Positions 1 through 9,802 of a DNA stretch of 64,000 bases are shown in pieces (position 1 is the stretch's first letter; the number at the start of each line of letters is the position of its first letter). Both the position numbers and the translations under genes were made by a program. The notes under the pieces are model-generated. The model saw nothing but the letters and a program-made list of their open reading frames with translations. It had not been told where the DNA came from and did no database searches. Origin of the DNA: Cryptomeria japonica (Eukaryota > Streptophyta > Pinopsida > Cupressales > Cupressaceae); assembly GCF_030272615.1 (NCBI RefSeq), contig NC_081409.1:23892406-23956405 (forward strand). The letters run 5' to 3'.

Positions 1-90
1 ATCCATGTCATCATATGATCATCATCAAATGTTTCATACAAATACCAAAGGTAAATAGTAAATACTAAATACAACTACAAGTGTACAAGC

Positions 91-3034
91 CTATGGCTGA
101 AAGGGCCGTGCACCCTCTCGCCCTGGCCCCCCGAGAAGGCATTTAAAGTAGGTCCTGGATGATTCAGCAGCCATAGTCGCTCCCCGTGACACCATGCCAT
201 GCTCACCAACATCAGGAACGGCTGTGTCATGCTCACCAACATCAGGAACAGCTGTGTCACTCTGAGTCTCAGTATTTCCAGTCTCTGCTCGTGCTCTCTG
301 CTCCTCCTCTACCATGGCTACAGCCTCAGCCTCTATATCTACCTGGTCGATCCAATCAATGTCATCATCACTAAATACAGCTATAGGAGTCCCAGGAGCT
401 GTCTGATTCTCATTGGCCCACTCTGCTTCAAGATCAACCTCATCTAGAATGATAGGAGACATGTCAACTGTTGCATTCTTTCTCATTCTCAGGCGGAGGT
501 TGTAGTGAACAAAGACGAGATCATTCATCTTCTCCACAGATAATCTATTGCGCCTCTTGGAGTGTATGTGCTCAAGCATACTCCAATTGCGCTCACAACC
601 TGATGCGCTGCATGGTTGGCTCAAGATACGAATGGCCAACTTCTGAACATTTGGTGTCTCTGGGCCAAAAAAGTTCCACCAATGATGTGAGTTTGAAATG
701 AGAAAAATAAATAAAATCAGTCTCACTCATGAACTCATTTAACAAGTTACAATATAGTATTGAATAAAACTAAAATTAAGCCTAACAATTTATTTTTACC
801 TGGCATCATAGTTGTCCTACCGTCTTTGGCGACAGGACGAGAGAAGATCTCCCCTTGTGCATCTGAGAACATCTGTAGCTCTCGAAAAAGGTCTATCTAA
901 GAAGTACCAGCAGGTCCCATCTTCTCCATGATTGCATATAGCTCATTAAGGACCTCCGCATCAGCCTTGAAAGAAGGGATAAAACGGAATGCCGCATTCA
1001 GATAATAGGCTGCTGCATGGATGGGCCTATGTAGCTGATGATGCCATCTCCTATCAATGATCTCCCAAATGGGACCATACGTGCTCTCATCTGCTCCATA
1101 GACGAATCTAATGGCCTCCTTCGCCCTATCCATGCCCTCATATATATAGCCCATTGCAGGCTTATCTCCATCCGCAACTCGCAACAAAACCACCAAGGGC
1201 TTAACAAACTGCAAAATTGAAAATATTGTGTAATTTAGAAAAATGAGCAAATAAGAGAATACATATAATAAGTTATAAAACATGAAGCTAAATTGTAGAA
1301 TTTATAAAAAAATTACCTTCACTATCTCATCACAAGGGACCCAAAAGCCTTGCTCATCAAAAATGCAGTCTGCCATCTCTATCCCTGTAGAGGTGGTAGC
1401 ATAGGATGAGGAAGACCACTCCTCACCAACAATCATACGTCTCAAGGCAGACTTAGACCTAAGCATGGACTACAATGTGAGGAAGTTTGTGGCAAATCTT
1501 GTGATTCCTGGACGAGCTAACTCCTTCTACTCTGTGTATTGTCTCATAAGAGCCAACACCCATGAATGATTATATACAAATTTGCACACATTTCTTGCCC
1601 TTTCTACACATATCTTGACCCATGGGATTTTTCCAATATCCTCCAACATGAGGTCAATGCAATGAGCAGCACATGGAGTCCAAACTATAGATGGGTGCCT
1701 CTCCATCAATAGTCTACCTGCAGCAACATAATTTGTTGCATTGTAAATTGTAATTAATGGAGGTATAAACTACAAGATAGTAATTATTTGCAAACAAAAT
1801 TAGTTTGTAATCAAAAGTTTACCCGCAACAACATAATTTGCTGCATTGTCGGTCACCACCTGTACCACGTTCTCCTCACCCACATCTTCAATCACCTCCT
1901 CTATCTGCTCACATAGGTAGGTGGCGTTCTTGCAATGGGCGGAGGCATCAATGGACTTGATGAAAACGATGCCCCCTGAAATAAAAAAATAAAGCTAGGT
2001 CAATGATCATTCAATAAACCATTAGATAAAAAATAAAAAATTAAAGACTATATGAAACTAAAATTAATCAATCACCCGCCGAAGAAACAAGAAAATTAAG
2101 GAGAGTTCTATTTCTCCTATCCGTCCAACCATCAGTCATGATGGTGCAACCTTTAGTGCTCCATATGTGGCGTTGTTCATCTAAATCCTTTTTCACATCA
2201 TCCACCATTTGAGACAAAATGGGTCCCCTCAAATCACTCTCACTAGGGGCTTTGAACCCCGCCCCGCATATGGTAATGGCATCAACCATTTGTTGCCAAT
2301 AAGGAGACCTGTCGCAAAGAAACTCAATGAGATAAGTTAAGTATAAAAATTAAAACAATCAAAGTTATCAAACATAAAAGTTAGTAAAACATTCACCTAG
2401 CTACAAAGAATGGAATACAGCTGTAGCTCCAAAACTTGCCAATTGCCATTTTAGCAGCATCATGGACCTCCTTGTTCCAACCCATGCCCTCAAGCGACGG
2501 TTGGGACCCAGGAGTAGTGCGAGGCACAAAGAAAGAATCCAACCTAGATTTACGAATCCTAGGTCCAATGGTAATATTCCCACTACAACTACTAGTGGTG
2601 GGAGCATAAGAAGTGGCGGTGGCACTGCCACTTATAGAAGCAGAAGCAGAAACGGAAGCACCAGCAGTAGCAAACTGAGTGGGACGATATGGAGGTAAGG
2701 AAGAAGGGCCTCCAACACAACCTAACTGTGTCCCTCTTCCTAAAACTGTCTCTCTCCCAATGGCCGCTCGATCCTCCTTTTGTTTCTTTTTTCTTTCAAT
2801 CTCCTCAAGCATTACATAACAATCACGTACGGCCTCAGAGATTGCTTTTAGGCATAGTTCGGCATCATGTCCACGCACACCAGCAATATGGTATTTCAGC
2901 CTATATATACCTCCATGGAATATTGTTTTGCAAAACATACATTTTGTTTAACCCTTTCCTTGCCCTGGAAAATCCTTATGATATTTCCAAGCAGGGTCCT
3001 TTCTCATGGGTGTTCTAGAAGCTGAAGTAGACAT
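91..3034 (-). pseudogene. Decayed hAT transposase with BED zinc finger, spliced
   Basis: Minus-strand transposase of the plant BED-finger hAT type, which binds element ends and cuts and pastes them. The order is intact: ATG at 3034, BED finger (DPAWKYH, then CMFCK and GGIYRLKYHIAG, about 2880-3000), Ala/Ser-rich linker, DUF659-like region (CTIMTDGWTDRRNRTLLNFL, 2068-2289), a CAAHCIDLMLEDIGK segment, and the C-terminal dimerisation domain (LSQPCSASGCERNWSMLEHI, about 600-690). Good GT-AG introns are 2396-2309, 2075-1976, 1822-1718 and 1316-1209, each 88-108 bp. A last donor at 799 lacks a clear acceptor. It is dead: in-frame TAA at 2948-2950 inside the BED finger, and TAGs at 1527-1529, 1470-1472 and 897-899. 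It may be the decayed autonomous partner of the GACTCG-rich hAT elements elsewhere in the window (inference). Confidence 0.88.
186..255. repeat. 30-bp in-frame tandem duplication in the hAT C-terminus
   Basis: Two adjacent copies of a 30-bp unit (GCTCACCAACATCAGGAACR and so on) encode DTAVPDVGEH twice in the acidic C-terminal tail of the hAT pseudogene. The copies are nearly identical, so the duplication looks recent. Confidence 0.8.
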
Positions 3035-3151
3035 TTTAGGATAGTTTTGTGAAACTTGAAGTTGAGGCAAATAATAAAGTGAAGTTTGCTGCAATAAAAC
3101 ATAACAAATACAAAATAAAATTAATACATACATTCAAAAAAACTGAAGTAG

Positions 3152-3228
3152 GGTTTGTAAATTTTATTTTTTTTAAATTGTAGGGTTTGTCAAACCCTAC
3201 AATTTAAAAAAAAAAAAATTTACAAACC
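3152..3228. repeat. Near-perfect 38-bp inverted repeat (hairpin)
   Basis: The arms 3152-3189 and 3191-3228 are reverse complements with one mismatch and a 1-nt spacer. The inner part reads GTAGGGTTTG/CAAACCCTAC, followed by an A/T-rich stem. The right arm ends in AAACC, the 5 bp duplicated on insertion of element A, so A landed exactly at the foot of this hairpin, just upstream of the hAT start codon. Confidence 0.85.
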
Positions 3229-3290
3229 TGTTGTGACCATTTCACACATCGCCCCATCGCAAATGGGGACCCCCTCTTTTTGCTTGTTTT
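3229..3290 (+). repeat. Conserved 5' terminus of the A family
   Basis: TGTTGTGACC, then TTCACACATCGCCCC, ATCGCAAATGGGGACCCC and a T-rich run. The same block begins C (24725), G (31215, diverged), F (49697), D (54625) and E (55657), and lies reversed at about 22637-22684. TGTGA..TCACA and GCCCCAT..ATGGGG(A)C are short inverted repeats within the terminus. Confidence 0.85.
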
Positions 3291-3670
3291 TGTTCGTTTT
3301 CGCTTTCGTTTTTAGGGTTTTGTTAGTTAGTTAGTTGTCTGGATTTAGGGCCAAGCCTTAGGGTTTTAAATTTTGCCTTTTCAAGCCAAAATCCAGTCGC
3401 TTTTGAGAGCTTTTTTGAGCTTCTTTCCTAGAAGCAAATTTTTGAATGCAATGAATTCGCCAAAATGGTCTAATTTTCAATTGGAATGTTCATGCAGAGC
3501 TTAAACTTGTCTAAATGATGACCGTCAATGTGAATTTTTGTCTGATTGAATATTTTGACCAAATTTTGACTTTTTTGAAGTTTGATCCTGGGCATTGGAA
3601 TTGATTTGTTTTCGCCTCGTGAAGTGTTAAAATGTGAAAAATCTTGTTATTTTGGCCTGTAGGAGCAAAA

Positions 3671-5232
3671 TCGCTCCTGTCCCTCAGTGAAGGACGGGAG
3701 CTCAATTTCAAATATCTCATTGTCCTTGCAGAGCCCAGACAAATTTTACGTTTGAAGTGATGAAGAACGACGAGATCTTTTCATTGAATATAAATTGAAG
3801 ATTTTCATGAGCACAGAAAGGTCTCCAGAAGGAAAATCGCTCCTGTCCCTCAGTGAAGGACCGGAGCTACAATTCAAATTTCGCCATGCCCATGCAAGAT
3901 TTTGATAGCTCAGCAATTGGAGGACGTCCGAAGGAAGATACTTTGCCAAATGAATATAATTTGAGATGCAAAAAATGGAGAAAAATGACCTATATTGACT
4001 AAATCGCTCCTGTCCCTCTCCAAGGGACCAGGGCGAGGTACCTTGTAGCTCTCGTCCCTCTCCCAGGGACCAGAGCGATTCCCTCCATTTTGCAAAAACC
4101 AGACAAGGGTCAAGGCAAGTTTACGTTCAAAAACGAAGGAGAACATGAGATGAACGCATTGAATATAAATTGAAGATTTTTGGGACGTCCATACCAGTGT
4201 TAAATGCCTAGTTCGCTCCTGTCCCTCTCCAAGGGACCAGAGCGATTTTTGATATAATTGCCTTTGTTGCAAAATTACAAACAATGTCAAGGCATGGGTG
4301 GATAGAGTGAAGAAGGACGATTCCGTTGAATATAAACTTGGAACTTGGCAAAGTAAGATGAAAGCCACAAGGGAAGGATCGCTCCTGTCCCTCTCCAAGG
4401 GACCAGGGCGATTTGCTTTGGATTCCTTGTTTGTTTCAAGTTCAAGCTAAGTCAAGATGTCCTAAGATAGCATATGGTCCAAGGCATCGTTTGAAGATAA
4501 TTTGCAAGGGTTTTGAACGTCCAAACATTGCCAAATAATGTAAAAGCCTCACATCGCTCCTGTCCTTTGGACAAGGACCAGGGCGATCCTATCAAAAACG
4601 CTCATATTCCTCCAAAATCGAAACAAGGCGAGGTTAAGCAAGACAAAGGACGGCGTTTGGAAAACATCACAATGAAGGATCGAAGGTCAAAAATGCATAT
4701 TGAACGTGAAAAAATCAAGATCGCTCCTGTCCTTTGGACAAGGACCAAGGCGATGCTATTAAAACACTCCCGTCCCTTCAAAGATCAAAGCGAAGCAAGG
4801 TTAGGTAAGGTGAAGGACGACGTTTGAAGGACATTACCATGAAGATCGAAGTACAAAGTTGACAAGGCCAAGGAAAACATGTGGATCGCTCCTGTCCCTC
4901 TTCAAGGGACAAGGGCGATGATCCTTATAACATCGAAGGTACCTTGCAAAAGCAAATGGAAATAAGCGCAAAGGACACAAGCAATGATATTTCGAAGGTC
5001 AAAGATGCGAGATGGACATGAAAACAAGAAGATCGCTCCTGTCCTTTGGACAAGGACCAGGGCGATATGCACTTAAAGGACACCCATATGCGCACACAAG
5101 GCGATCAAATTCGAAGGACCATCAAGGTGATCGATTTTTAACATGGAGATGAAGGAGTTGGACGTAAGAAATGCAAGAATCATGCCAAAGATGGTGAATC
5201 GCTCCTGTCCCTCTCCAAGGGACCAGAGCGAT
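3671..5232 (+). repeat. Array of about 11 hairpin repeats, ~165-bp period
   Basis: Hairpins centre near 3687, 3853, 4020, 4062, 4229, 4395, 4570, 4737, 4902, 5049 and 5215. The typical form is ATCGCTC-CT-GTCCCT, loop, AGGGAC-CA-GAGCGAT: a 7-bp outer stem, a 2x2 internal loop and a 6-bp inner stem. Copies at 4553, 4720 and 5032 have GTCCTT/AAGGAC instead, changed on both arms. The first two have a longer CTCAGTGAA loop and a 4-bp inner stem. Sequence between hairpins is also weakly repeated (GAAGGACGA, GAATATAAATTGAAGATTTT). The array lies upstream of the internal TATA box and has no convincing coding sequence. Confidence 0.88.
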
Positions 5233-5239
5233 GAGGTAC

Positions 5240-5561
5240 GTCCCTCTATTTACATATTTTTTGGCGCCAAATTAAATAATTTGAATTTACTTTAAATGCT
5301 AAATCAATTTAAAAAATTGAAAATCCATTTTTATTGGCATTTAATATGGCGTTGACACTTATTAATTATTTTTGCCTTATTTAAAAAACCGAAATTTGCA
5401 ATTTAAAAACGCAAGGCATTAGTAATTAATTAATTAATTAATAAAAAAAAATCGATTTGAGCGCTCATATATGGAGGTCGGCCTTGTTATTTCATTGCAA
5501 ATCATTTAAAAAGTGGTTTTGTTTTTATTAAGTCGGCCTAAGGGGTAGAGGATGCAAGCGC
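5240..5561 (+). other. AT-rich stretch between hairpin array and internal promoter
   Basis: AT-rich, with short AATTAATT runs near 5420. It ends at the internal TATA box. I see no ORF or other recognisable site. Confidence 0.5.
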
Positions 5562-5569
5562 TATATAAG
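5562..5569 (+). promoter_or_regulatory. Internal TATA box (TATATAAG) upstream of the element A ORF
   Basis: GCTATATAAGGGGG lies about 670 bp upstream of the ORF start codon and downstream of the hairpin array. It is a plausible promoter for the cargo gene, separate from the second TATA near the 3' end. The leader that follows is GC-richer and repeats AAGGTGGYG motifs (5655-5800). A splice-acceptor-like GTGTAG at about 6234-6240 suggests a 5'-UTR intron. Confidence 0.5.
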
Positions 5570-5654
5570 GGGGTAGAATTATCATTTTCTACATCATTAT
5601 TTTTACCTTCCTTTATGCGAGTTGACAAGAGGCGAATATAGTGCGAGTTTTATT

Positions 5655-5850
5655 TATCCAAGGTGGCAAAGACACTCCAAAGGTGGTGCGAATTGCATTG
5701 AAGACCAAGGGTGGCGCGCTTAGACATTCCAAAGGTGGTGCGACTTCAAACCAAAGGTGGCGTAGACATTCCCAAGGTGGTGTGAGGCGTGCGAAGTGTG
5801 TTGGAAGAGGTGTGAATTGCATTGAAGATCAAAGGTAGAGCGAATTTGAA
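5655..5850 (+). repeat. Short degenerate direct repeats in the element A leader
   Basis: Repeats built on CCAAAGGTGGYGYGA with GACATTCC/GACACTCC, in five to seven degenerate copies. Open reading frames here are by-products of the repeat and do not resemble proteins. The region lies between the internal TATA box and the ORF. Confidence 0.5.
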
Positions 5851-6241
5851 GATCCATCCAAGACCACGCCTAAGGCGAATTTGCTAAGGACTTGGTGATT
5901 TATTTGTGCGAAATTGAAGATCACATTCTCTCCAGAGGTGGCGAAATCAAATTTGAGGGAATCATATTGAAGATTATCTTATACCTCAAATTTTGCCTAG
6001 GCGAATTTTGTTTTTGCATTCTAGAGTTAGCTCTCTATCGAGGTATGGCGATTTAATTATTATTGTTTTATTCATTCATCGTCATATTTCAAATTTTGAA
6101 TTTTAAAATCTCTTAGCTCAATCGTTGTATTTTAGGAAATGATAACTCTAGGGACTTATCATGAGGTTTCCTAAAATCTATCTCTCTTATCTACGTTATT
6201 TATTGCAAAATCTATTTCTTATAATGAAATGTTGTGTAGGT

Positions 6242-9200
6242 ATGGCGACCCCAAAGGCGGGAGCATCCACCAGTCGCTCGGCTCTCATGAAAGAAGATCA
6301 GAAGACTGAAGAAGTGGAGACCAAGATCGTGTCCAAGTGGAGCAACATTGGAGATACAAACTTGGGGAACTTTAGCACGAAGAAGTTCCGAGAGGTCCCT
6401 TACATCGGCAAGCCATCACCTGTCGCCCGGAGAATAATAGAAAGTGGCATCATTAAGGCGGCCGGTTTTCCTCCAGCCATTCAGTGTCACGAGTTGATGA
6501 TCGAGTGTGCCCGTCATTACAATCCACAGTCCAGGACCATTGTGTCCAATGAGGGAAATATTTTGGCGTACCTTTCAGAGGAGGCCATAAGTGAAGCCTT
6601 CCATCTTCCAGAGCACAGGGACATGATATACAAGAGCATTGAAGGAGCCAGATCAGTGTACGATGATGATCCAGATGCTTGCCTAAGCATAATCAACAAG
6701 AACTGGCTACTTAAGAGTCGTCCCCGTCTGAGCAAAGTACCGAACACACCACACCGGATCGATTTCCAAGAGGAGTACAGAGATTTGATTACCATGCTCA
6801 ACAGAGTTACAGGAGCACCTCATGCCTTCTATTTTGAGAAATGGATGTTTTATTTCATCCAGGTGATTGTTCAAGGGAAGGGTACAATACATTGGGCTAG
6901 GATAATTAGCCATTGCTTAGACGTACAGTTGAGAAGACTCAGGGCTACTAAGTCCTTCCACATGAGTTCATATGTCATCTATACCTTAATCAGGAGCGTT
7001 GAGTACGCAGGACTACCTCACAGAGGAGTGATTGGAAGAGGACCCGGCGAGGTCAGAGTTTGTGAATCCTATACTCACTTGCATCATCCACCAGGGAAGA
7101 ACTACAAGTTAATCAATGATACTTTCACAATGAACATCACCAGGACGTTGCAAGGAGGGATTCACAACAGATTATCTCAGGATGCCCAGGAGCTAATCAA
7201 GAGGTACGGTGCTTGGTTCATTCAGTTTCCCAAGTTCACTTACATTAGAGTGTATGGATGTCCTTTACCTCCATACATGTTGCCGAGGTACCCGACAGAC
7301 AGGATTGTGTTACTTGAAGTAACAAGGCAGTTGGCAGCATATGTGAAGGCATTCAGACACAGACATCAGAATGGAGTTCAGGTACCTATTATTTTGGGTA
7401 ATTCAGTTGAGGTATGTCCCAATGTCTCAGCCATGGATGATGCAGAGAGGGAGTTAGCCTTGTATCCTTTTTCATCTTTTGCTTGGAGGAATAGTTTTGA
7501 TCCTCATGGACATTTAGAGGAGACAGTCGGTAGAAGATTTAGACATGAGTACCAGATTGAAGATTTTATGATGAATCTCCTAGATGATCTCGAAGTGAAA
7601 CGAAAGATACATTCTAGATTGCCTTTGGATTTCATCAGGAAATGTAAGATTTACAGAGTAGCCGACCAAGCTCAGGACAACGGCAGGCACATCCAATCTT
7701 CATATGATAGAGAGAGTAAAGCAATAAGTTTGAATTGGAATGAGCCCGAGGCCGTGGATTTAGATGAATTGATGGCACCAGTCTTGTCTTGTACTCGCAG
7801 ATGGGTAGACATTCAACATCAGAAGTTGAGAGAACAAGGCATAGCCATGTCTTTTACTTTGGAAGAAAAGCCAGCCGAAGGAGGAGCCAGTGTTAGTGAA
7901 GGCAATCCTAATCCTAGGAATTCAGGTGAAGGTAACCTTCGATGTGCCAGTGAGGGCAATCTCCATTCGAGAGGTTCAAAGAGAAAGGAAAGATCAGAAA
8001 AGAAAGAGCCTTCCAAGAAAAAGCAAGGTGCTAACAAAGATCAAACACCAGGTACTTCTTCCAGGCCAGAAGATAGAACAGTTCGAGTGGAAGAATCCAT
8101 GGAATCGATGGTACAGAATGACAGGCAGAAGGAAGAACAGGCACAGCATGTTTCATCCGATGGATCTCTCCAAGACTATGATTTAGAAGAAAATAATGAA
8201 GTAACATCTCCTCCCAGACAAGAAGAAGTAGTACACAAAGAAATTCAAGTTCAAGAGACAAGATCAAATATCCCAGATTGGTTGAAGGAAAGATTGACTA
8301 AGGTGATCGTAATTGAGGACGAGGACAGTGCAATCGATCTAGAGAGCCTTGTTGGACGCTCACATATGACAACAGAGAAGAAGAAGGCTACAAAGATGTC
8401 CAAGATGATTCGAGATGAGACTGGATCTAGAAAACTGCAGATAGCTACACCGGCGGCAGACAAATATGAGGGTGAGATCCTAGCAGAAGACTATCATATA
8501 CAGACTATTGAGTTAGGACCATCCACAGCAGAGCAGACTTTAGATGATGCCACCGACACATTTGAGGCATTGAAGGATAAATTTAGAGAAGAAGTAGAGA
8601 AGAATAGAAAGCTTGAGAAAGAGGTCGGTGCATGGAGAACATATTTCAGTCACATCAATGAACCTTTGGGACGTCAGGATCCAGTTAGATCACCATTGCA
8701 GGCATTGCCCCTTCAATCAATCAATGAAGCAGAGAGATTTAGGAATATGGTCCAGCGTACATGTAATTGGATGGATAGATCTCACACGGTGGCCATTGAG
8801 TTTATTACAAGGATGTCGAAGATCACCCATCAGGCTAACCAAGTCCTTGAGATAATCCACAGACTGATGGCAACAGTAGATGCATTTGCCCATACCAAGG
8901 ACGTTGTCATTCCTGTCTTGAAAGTTATAAGACATACATCCAGAAGAATTTTAGCACAAGAGAAGATCTTGGAGGGCGATTCTCACAGTTTGTTTCAGTG
9001 GTCAACCTTACTCCATATAAAGAGTGTTCTCTTTGAGGACATCAGTATTAGATGTGGTCAAGTTGAGGAGGTGATCAATCCGATCCAGGACAGAGTATTT
9101 GAGGTACTTCGTACCATTCTTGGCAGAAGGATCGAGGTCGAGACAGATGTGGATTTACAAGAATTTGAAGATAGAATCAAGATCATCTTTCGCAAGGACG

Positions 9201-9463
9201 CAGATGTTACAGATGAGCAGTATGATCAGATGTATGCCACCATGCTCCTAATTGATAGAACTAAGGAACTTGAACCTACTTGGGACACAGCTCTTCTAGA
9301 TGCATTTGATCAGGTTATCCACTTAGAAGAGAGTATCAAGAATCTTCCCGAGATTCCAAGCACAGAAATCGAAGGAATTGTGACAAAATTCATTGCATAT
9401 GCTAAGAAAGAGAATTGGAAGGGGAATAAGATTCTAGATGAAAGGTTGTTACAGATGACATGA
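6242..9463 (+). CDS. Unrecognised 1073-aa protein of the A family (intact copy)
   Basis: The start is taken at MATPKAGAS (6242), not the in-frame ATG at 6161. The relatives in E and G also begin right after an acceptor-like AG, and the 27 extra residues have no counterpart there. An N-terminal domain (about residues 30-540) opens with WSNIGDT and includes AAGFPPAIQC, AYLSEEAISEAFHLP, EKWMFYFIQ, WARIISHCLDVQL, FTMNITRTLQGGI, IQFPKFTY and PTDRIVLLEVTRQL. A charged linker carries a nuclear-localisation-like KRKERSEKKEPSKKKQ (about 579-594). The C-terminal part has YHIQTIELGPSTAEQ (about 751-765) and then helical, probably coiled-coil sequence. I recognise no reverse transcriptase, integrase, protease, zinc knuckle or transposase motif. 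The N-domain pattern faintly recalls plant 'putative transposase/gag-like' domains (inference). Three broken homologues in this window (B, E, G) show it is a family. Confidence 0.8.
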   Translation: MATPKAGASTSRSALMKEDQKTEEVETKIVSKWSNIGDTNLGNFSTKKFREVPYIGKPSPVARRIIESGIIKAAGFPPAIQCHELMIECARHYNPQSRTIVSNEGNILAYLSEEAISEAFHLPEHRDMIYKSIEGARSVYDDDPDACLSIINKNWLLKSRPRLSKVPNTPHRIDFQEEYRDLITMLNRVTGAPHAFYFEKWMFYFIQVIVQGKGTIHWARIISHCLDVQLRRLRATKSFHMSSYVIYTLIRSVEYAGLPHRGVIGRGPGEVRVCESYTHLHHPPGKNYKLINDTFTMNITRTLQGGIHNRLSQDAQELIKRYGAWFIQFPKFTYIRVYGCPLPPYMLPRYPTDRIVLLEVTRQLAAYVKAFRHRHQNGVQVPIILGNSVEVCPNVSAMDDAERELALYPFSSFAWRNSFDPHGHLEETVGRRFRHEYQIEDFMMNLLDDLEVKRKIHSRLPLDFIRKCKIYRVADQAQDNGRHIQSSYDRESKAISLNWNEPEAVDLDELMAPVLSCTRRWVDIQHQKLREQGIAMSFTLEEKPAEGGASVSEGNPNPRNSGEGNLRCASEGNLHSRGSKRKERSEKKEPSKKKQGANKDQTPGTSSRPEDRTVRVEESMESMVQNDRQKEEQAQHVSSDGSLQDYDLEENNEVTSPPRQEEVVHKEIQVQETRSNIPDWLKERLTKVIVIEDEDSAIDLESLVGRSHMTTEKKKATKMSKMIRDETGSRKLQIATPAADKYEGEILAEDYHIQTIELGPSTAEQTLDDATDTFEALKDKFREEVEKNRKLEKEVGAWRTYFSHINEPLGRQDPVRSPLQALPLQSINEAERFRNMVQRTCNWMDRSHTVAIEFITRMSKITHQANQVLEIIHRLMATVDAFAHTKDVVIPVLKVIRHTSRRILAQEKILEGDSHSLFQWSTLLHIKSVLFEDISIRCGQVEEVINPIQDRVFEVLRTILGRRIEVETDVDLQEFEDRIKIIFRKDADVTDEQYDQMYATMLLIDRTKELEPTWDTALLDAFDQVIHLEESIKNLPEIPSTEIEGIVTKFIAYAKKENWKGNKILDERLLQMT

Positions 9464-9647
9464 CATCTTAATTCTCATTGGCTGATACCTCCTAGATTTT
9501 TGTGCCAAATTTAATATTTGGCTATGTATTTAATGTTGTTCAGTAAAAAGGAGGTCATTTGTAACAAACCCTAATTAGGGTTTAGGTGTCATGATCTTGT
9601 CCATTGATTTACTTTCAATCTGGACCTTTCATTGTAACTGGGGATGC
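9464..9647 (+). other. 3' non-coding segment of element A before the LTR-type promoter
   Basis: Includes AACAAACCCTAATTAGGGTTT, a palindrome-like block shared in part with B (CCCTAATTAGGG near 16357), then the conserved lead-in to the TATA box (GTCATGATCTTGTCCATTGA). Confidence 0.5.
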
Positions 9648-9802
9648 TATTTATACCCCCATTTTTCATTTCATTTATAACAGAATAGTAAATAGAGAAA
9701 TAGAGAATAGAGTTGTAAGCAATTTTTATGTTGTAGCAAGATTGAGTCTTGAAGAGAGAAGTTCAAGCAATTGTTGTATATGATGACTTGGAAATCAATA
9801 AA
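9648..9802 (+). promoter_or_regulatory. LTR-type TATA box and polyadenylation signal of element A
   Basis: TATTTATA at 9648-9655 is followed by AATAAA at 9797-9802, the promoter then polyA order expected of a U3-R boundary. The TATA box is 852 bp from the element end. B (16435), C (27380) and G (46729) have a TATA box 820-855 bp from their ends, so the architecture is shared. Confidence 0.6.

Noticed and set aside
4513-4827. 104-aa plus-strand open frame
   Set aside because: It lies wholly in the hairpin array; the frame is a by-product of the repeats and is not kept between units.
3671-5232. Regularly spaced repeats that could look like a CRISPR array
   Set aside because: The setting is plant nuclear DNA, the units are hairpins that vary, and the ~130-bp intervening sequences are themselves related.
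5613-5838. 65-69-aa frames on both strands
   Set aside because: They come from the degenerate AAGGTGGYG repeat in the element A leader.
6161-6241. Upstream in-frame ATG giving 27 extra residues to the element A protein
   Set aside because: The extra residues are hydrophobic and unlike the relatives, which all start just after an acceptor-like AG; the start at 6242 is preferred.
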